Of a stretch of 25,584 nt of DNA, positions 22,868 to 25,584 are shown in pieces. Position 1 is the first letter of the stretch. Every line of letters begins with the position of its first letter. Source of the DNA: SYAC01 sp046048055 (GTDB lineage: Bacteria > Planctomycetota > Phycisphaerae > Phycisphaerales > SM1A02); the NCBI GenBank assembly GCA_046048055.1, contig JBJOGW010000025.1:1-25584 (forward strand), in the 5' to 3' direction. The translations under genes were made by a program, and so were the position numbers. Below the pieces are notes generated by a model. It made no database searches, was not told the origin of the DNA, and worked only from the letters and a program-made list of their open reading frames with translations.

Positions 22868-23827
22868 ATGATCGCGCATGCCCAGACCGGTGCCGACGGA
22901 TCGGTCATCACCACCGACCTGCCGCTGCCCGGTCGCCGCCAGGGCAAGGTCCGCGATCTCTACGAACTCCCGCCGCAGCCAGGCCGTCCGCCCTCGCTGC
23001 TGGTGGTGGCCAGCGACCGCGTGAGCGCCTTCGACGTGGTCATGCCGACGCCGATCCCCGGCAAGGGCCGGCTGCTCACGCGCATCTCGCTCGAGTGGTT
23101 CCGCTTTCTTCGCGGCCGACATCTGGTCGAGGACCACCTGCTCAGCGCCGATCCCCACGACGTGCCCGGCCTGACCGCCTCCGACCACGACCTGCTGCTC
23201 GGTCGCACCATGGTCTGCCGGCGCGTCTCCATCGTGCCCATCGAGTGCGTGGTGCGCGGCTGGCTCGCGGGCAGCGGCTGGGCCGAGTACCGACAGCACG
23301 GCACCGTGTGCGGCATTCCCCTACCCAGCGGCCTGCAGCCGTTCGATCGCCTGCCGGAGCCCATCTTCACCCCCGCCTTCAAGAACGACCACGGCCACGA
23401 CGAGAACTGCACCTTCGAGCAGGCCGCCGAGCAGGTGGGTGAAGGCCTGGTCTCGCGCATGCAGATGCTCAGCCTGGCCATCTATGCGGCCGCCGCCGAA
23501 CGGGCCCTGGACCGCGGACTGGTGCTGGCCGACACCAAGTTCGAGTTCGGTCTGGCCCTGGACCCGGGCGGCCAGGTCACCGATCGACTGATCCTGGCCG
23601 ACGAAGTGCTCACCCCCGACTCCAGCCGCTACTGGCTGCTGGAGTCCGTGGGCACCGGTCGCGAGCCGCACAGCCTCGACAAGCAGTTCCTTCGCGACTG
23701 GCTGCTGGCCGAGGAACGCGCCGGCCGCTGGAACCGCCAGCCGCCGGGACCCGAGATTCCGGCCGACATCGTGCGCCGCACGCGCGAGCGCTACGAGCTG
23801 GCCGCGGAGATGCTCGCTTCACCGTGA
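22868..23827 (+). CDS. purC: Phosphoribosylaminoimidazole-succinocarboxamide synthase
   Basis: SAICAR synthetase of de novo purine synthesis, joining CAIR and aspartate with ATP. 319 residues, the longer form of about 300. Motifs: 'GKVRDLYEL' (ATP loop), 'VASDRVSAFDVVMPTPIPGKG', 'PIECVVRGWLAGSGWAEY', 'PIFTPAFKNDHGHDEN', 'LADTKFEFGL' and 'LADEVLTPDSSRYW'. The ATG gives a short N-terminal lead before 'LPGRRQGKVRDLY'. Single gene, divergent from the GH10-like gene and convergent with the nucleotidyltransferase (58 bp apart, no terminator-like hairpin seen). Confidence 0.97.
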   Translation: MIAHAQTGADGSVITTDLPLPGRRQGKVRDLYELPPQPGRPPSLLVVASDRVSAFDVVMPTPIPGKGRLLTRISLEWFRFLRGRHLVEDHLLSADPHDVPGLTASDHDLLLGRTMVCRRVSIVPIECVVRGWLAGSGWAEYRQHGTVCGIPLPSGLQPFDRLPEPIFTPAFKNDHGHDENCTFEQAAEQVGEGLVSRMQMLSLAIYAAAAERALDRGLVLADTKFEFGLALDPGGQVTDRLILADEVLTPDSSRYWLLESVGTGREPHSLDKQFLRDWLLAEERAGRWNRQPPGPEIPADIVRRTRERYELAAEMLASP

Positions 23828-23885
23828 GGCCGTGCGGAAGCGGTCGCCCTGACTCCGCGGCCCGAGGGGTCTGGATCGAGCCGCG

Positions 23886-24329
23886 TCAGGATTCCAATCG
23901 GTCCAGATCGGCAAGATCCTGGGGGCGACCGCACGCTCGCTTGTTGCGCGCCAGATGCTCGCGCGAGATGAAGCGAACCGGCACGCCGGCGTAGTCGCCA
24001 TGCACCGCACCACCCGCCACCTCATCCCAGCCGATCCCGTCAATCGAGGTGAGGATGTCGATGCGGCCCGGCGGAAATCCAAGCTGGACGACCCGGTCGG
24101 GCACGCAGAGGTCCATCGTGGTGAGCTGAACCGACCCAAGTCCGAACGCCTGCAGCGCGTTCAGCACGCGTTGCGCATTGCCAGGCGTGGCATGAATCAG
24201 CACATCGATGTCGCCGGTGTACCGCACCACGCCATGATGGGCCAGCGCGATGCCGCCCACCACCACGTAGTCAGCCCCGGCGGCGTTCAACGACTCGAGC
24301 CACTCGCGCCAGTCTTGGTTGTGGGCCAT
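23886..24329 (-). CDS. Nucleotidyltransferase of a two-gene (possible toxin-antitoxin) unit
   Basis: 147 residues with the DNA-polymerase-beta-like nucleotidyltransferase core: Gly-Gly at 25-26 ('YVVVGGIALAHHG') and the metal-binding Asp pair at 40 and 42 ('RYTGDIDVLI'). Then 'PGRIDILTSIDGI' and 'PVRFISREHLARNKRACGRPQDLADLDRL', the C-terminal pattern of small NTases often listed with AbiEii-type toxins. The ATG at 24329 is the family-like start ('WREWLESLNAAGADYVVVGG'). It overlaps the upstream small gene by 59 bp in another frame. By eye its base composition is somewhat less GC-rich than the housekeeping genes. Toxin activity is not shown by sequence. Confidence 0.8.
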   Translation of the reverse strand: MAHNQDWREWLESLNAAGADYVVVGGIALAHHGVVRYTGDIDVLIHATPGNAQRVLNALQAFGLGSVQLTTMDLCVPDRVVQLGFPPGRIDILTSIDGIGWDEVAGGAVHGDYAGVPVRFISREHLARNKRACGRPQDLADLDRLES

Positions 24330-24489
24330 CGCGATCCTCCCTGAGGCGGTCCAGTGCGGCCATGCGCTCGCTCGGCGGACGCGACAGCCAGTACTCGCGC
24401 TCACGGCGGGCCGCGTCACGATCGTGCAGCGGATGCACCTCGATCGGCCAGTTCCTGCGATCGGGGCGCGCTCCGTTCATGCAACGCAT
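24271..24489 (-). CDS. Small protein paired with the nucleotidyltransferase
   Basis: 72 residues (69 if the second ATG at 24480 is used; a TACCAT box 7 nt before it favours the second). The core 'RDAARREREYWLSRPPSERMAALDRLRED' followed by 'PRLARVARVVERR' resembles the small acidic/basic helical proteins ('...ADREYY..LTPQERL..L..LR...') commonly encoded just before this kind of nucleotidyltransferase. Its last 59 bp overlap the nucleotidyltransferase start, implying coupled translation. It could be an antitoxin or a subunit; I cannot tell. Confidence 0.62.
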   Translation of the reverse strand: MRCMNGARPDRRNWPIEVHPLHDRDAARREREYWLSRPPSERMAALDRLREDRDGPQPRLARVARVVERRRG

Positions 24490-24509
24490 GGTAACCCAAA
24501 CGGCCTTGC

Positions 24510-24551
24510 GCGACGAAGAAAGCCCCCCGGCGTGCGTGCGCCGAGGGGCTT
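24510..24551 (-). terminator. Intrinsic terminator after the PEP-CTERM gene
   Basis: On the minus strand, AAGCCCC-n-CGGCG pairs with CGCCG-n-GGGGCTT (12 bp, one mismatch, 6-nt loop; 24520-24551), followed by TTTCTT. It lies 55 bp past the stop of the exported protein gene and 20 bp before the small-protein gene. Confidence 0.85.
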
Positions 24552-24606
24552 GGGCGTGTGGCCTGTCGCGCGTCCGCGGCAGGGAGATGCGACATGGTGA
24601 GTCGTG

Positions 24607-25272
24607 TCAGGCCTTGCGACGACGCATGCCGACCAGGCCTGCCGCACCCAGCAGCGCCACCGCGCCCGGGGCAGGAATGATCGAATAGTTGAAACTCGTC
24701 AAGGTTGCCGATGCGTTCGTCGCACCGGCCGAAGCAAGGCCGGTGCGAAGAACCAGGAGGATGCTGGAGACACTGGCTGGATTGAATGATGGTCCGCTGA
24801 ACTCGCTGACGGCAAACGAGTAGGTGCCGGCACCGGTCAGCGCTCGTGCAACCGTACCACCGTTGGACAATGACATCTCCAGCGTTGCGCCGGTGCCCGT
24901 CGCCGAACTCACCGTGACGGTGAACACAAAGTTCGTCAGGTCTGCAGCGGTGGCGGGTGCGTAGGTCAGGAAGGAAGTGAAGTTGCCGCTCCCCCCCACC
25001 TCCAGAGTTGCCGTACCGCCGCCGACGTTCACCTGGGACGCCTGCTCCGGGGGGCCGGCCCAGTAGCCGTTTGCAGTCAGAAATCGTGAACCGCTGAACG
25101 CCGGGCTGGGCGCAGCGTAAGCAAAGTTGAAGGAGTAATTGGTCTGCTGGGCAGCGGTAGCGACGACGTTCTGTGCGGACTGAAAGTTGTCAAACACCAA
25201 CGATGCATTCGCCGAACCCGCCACGGCCACGGCGGCCACGGCACTGCACATACCGATGAGATTGCTACGCAT
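24607..25272 (-). CDS. Exported protein with PEP-CTERM-type sorting signal
   Basis: 221 residues. Signal peptide at 1-26 ('MRSNLIGMCSAVAAVAVAG', cleavage after ANA). The mature part (about 27-195) is rich in Gly, Ser, Thr, Ala and Asn and looks like a beta-sandwich; I recognise no enzyme motif. The C-terminus 'PAPGAVALLGAAGLVGMRRRKA' has the short motif, hydrophobic segment and basic end of PEP-CTERM proteins, in the PAPGA form common in Planctomycetes, which are cut and anchored by an exosortase. AAGGA 7 nt before the ATG fixes the start. A surface or matrix role is inferred. No exosortase gene is in the window. A G7 run lies within the coding strand near 24991-24997. Confidence 0.85.
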   Translation of the reverse strand: MRSNLIGMCSAVAAVAVAGSANASLVFDNFQSAQNVVATAAQQTNYSFNFAYAAPSPAFSGSRFLTANGYWAGPPEQASQVNVGGGTATLEVGGSGNFTSFLTYAPATAADLTNFVFTVTVSSATGTGATLEMSLSNGGTVARALTGAGTYSFAVSEFSGPSFNPASVSSILLVLRTGLASAGATNASATLTSFNYSIIPAPGAVALLGAAGLVGMRRRKA

Positions 25273-25284
25273 CTTCGAATCCTT

Positions 25285-25326
25285 GGGGCCATGCCCCGGA
25301 ACAACTGCCCACCTCCCAGGTGGGCA
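25285..25326 (-). other. Two perfect inverted repeats in the leader of the exported-protein gene
   Basis: 25306-25314 (TGCCCACCT) pairs perfectly with 25318-25326 around a 3-nt loop; 25285-25289 (GGGGC) pairs with 25293-25297. The second touches the Shine-Dalgarno at 25280-25284. They may form consecutive RNA hairpins, or the longer one may be a DNA operator. Confidence 0.45.
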
Positions 25327-25584
25327 CGTGACAGCCGAGACCGTCGGCGCGCGGCCTTCCCTCAGTGCCGCCTGGACATCAGGCGGCGGTTCCAAGGTGA
25401 GCTGGTCGGTGGCAGTTCCCACTGGCCGACGGCTTCGCCCTGCGCAAGGAAGAACGAGAAATCCCCCCCCCCTCACGAAGGTTGCGATTTTGTGACTCAT
25501 TGCTGCGACATGCAGAGGTCCATGCGATCCGAGAACGGCCTTCCAAGCCCCAGCAGGGCCGATTCCAGCCCCCCACCACCCCAA
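25327..25584. other. Upstream region without a supported gene
   Basis: From the leader hairpins to the window edge I see no gene with family similarity or a good start. Apart from the C10 tract, nothing in it is identified; it is presumably the promoter and leader region of the exported-protein gene, or runs into a gene beyond the edge. Confidence 0.5.
25463..25472. repeat. C10 (G10 on the minus strand) homopolymer tract
   Basis: Ten consecutive C, about 190 bp upstream of the exported-protein start. Long enough for polymerase slippage; it lies in non-coding DNA. Confidence 0.9.

Noticed and set aside
22793..22880. Signal-peptide-like N-terminal extension of the GH10-like protein from an ATG near 22880
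   Set aside because: It would overlap the start of divergent purC and remove the space for both promoters; the TACACT box favours 22792, although I cannot fully exclude the longer form.
25375..25455. Minus-strand GCGCAGGGCGAAGCC...AGTGGGA resembling part of a cyclic-di-GMP-I riboswitch
   Set aside because: The conserved ACGCAAAGCC segment and the tetraloop-receptor arrangement are missing; a covariance-model search would decide, but the match is too partial to claim.

Overview
The window reads as chromosomal DNA of a strongly GC-rich planctomycete, most likely of the Phycisphaerae type. Support: a futalosine-pathway menaquinone gene (mqnC), a membrane protein ending in the Cys-rich 'CGYxL...CPECG' type of zinc ribbon that is common in Planctomycetes, an exported protein with the 'PAPGA...LLG..GL.G.RRR' form of PEP-CTERM sorting signal, and many genes preceded by a -10-like box rather than a Shine-Dalgarno site. 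The placement is inference from gene content; no rRNA gene is present. I see no CRISPR array, insertion sequence, prophage gene or replication origin.

Layout. 1-1742: 3' part of mqnC, convergent with a membrane/zinc-ribbon protein gene that follows ilvE on the minus strand. 2644-4833: ilvE and ispH diverge from a 42 bp gap; ispH is followed closely by rlmN. 4836-9091 (minus): a HAD phosphatase gene overlapping a 1123-residue protein that resembles a fused indolepyruvate:ferredoxin oxidoreductase but has lost its thiamine-diphosphate core. 9144-11044: a membrane-anchored helical-repeat protein and an RluD-type pseudouridine synthase, overlapping by 4 bp; aat is convergent with them. 11695-15770: a promoter with a long untranslated, hairpin-rich leader, then tRNA-Gln(UUG), glmU (uridylyltransferase half only), prs, rplY, pth and rpsF, closed by a strong intrinsic terminator. 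15825-17063: ssb and rplI as separate units; the rplI promoter is interleaved with the terminator behind ssb. 17205-17570: a stand-alone C-terminal domain of B12-dependent ribonucleotide reductase. 17579-22792 (minus): a GH10-like protein without catalytic glutamates, a ComEA-like helix-hairpin-helix protein, and mfd. 22868-23827: purC. 23886-24489 (minus): an overlapping small-protein/nucleotidyltransferase pair. 24607-25272 (minus): the PEP-CTERM exported protein with its own terminator and a structured leader that includes a C10 tract.

How the genes relate. The glmU-prs-rplY(ctc)-pth block with mfd nearby is an old bacterial neighbourhood (also known from Bacillus) that joins precursor supply (UDP-GlcNAc, PRPP) to translation (peptidyl-tRNA recycling, ribosomal proteins). 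Most other genes are housekeeping: isoprenoid, branched-chain amino acid and purine synthesis, RNA modification, single-strand DNA binding and transcription-coupled repair. Genes are packed very tightly; four of five convergent pairs have 2-11 bp between stop codons, with no room for a terminator. The least ordinary content is the degenerate IorAB-like protein, the catalytically empty GH10-like protein, the structured leader in front of tRNA-Gln, and a promoter design shared by the tRNA-Gln leader and rplI.
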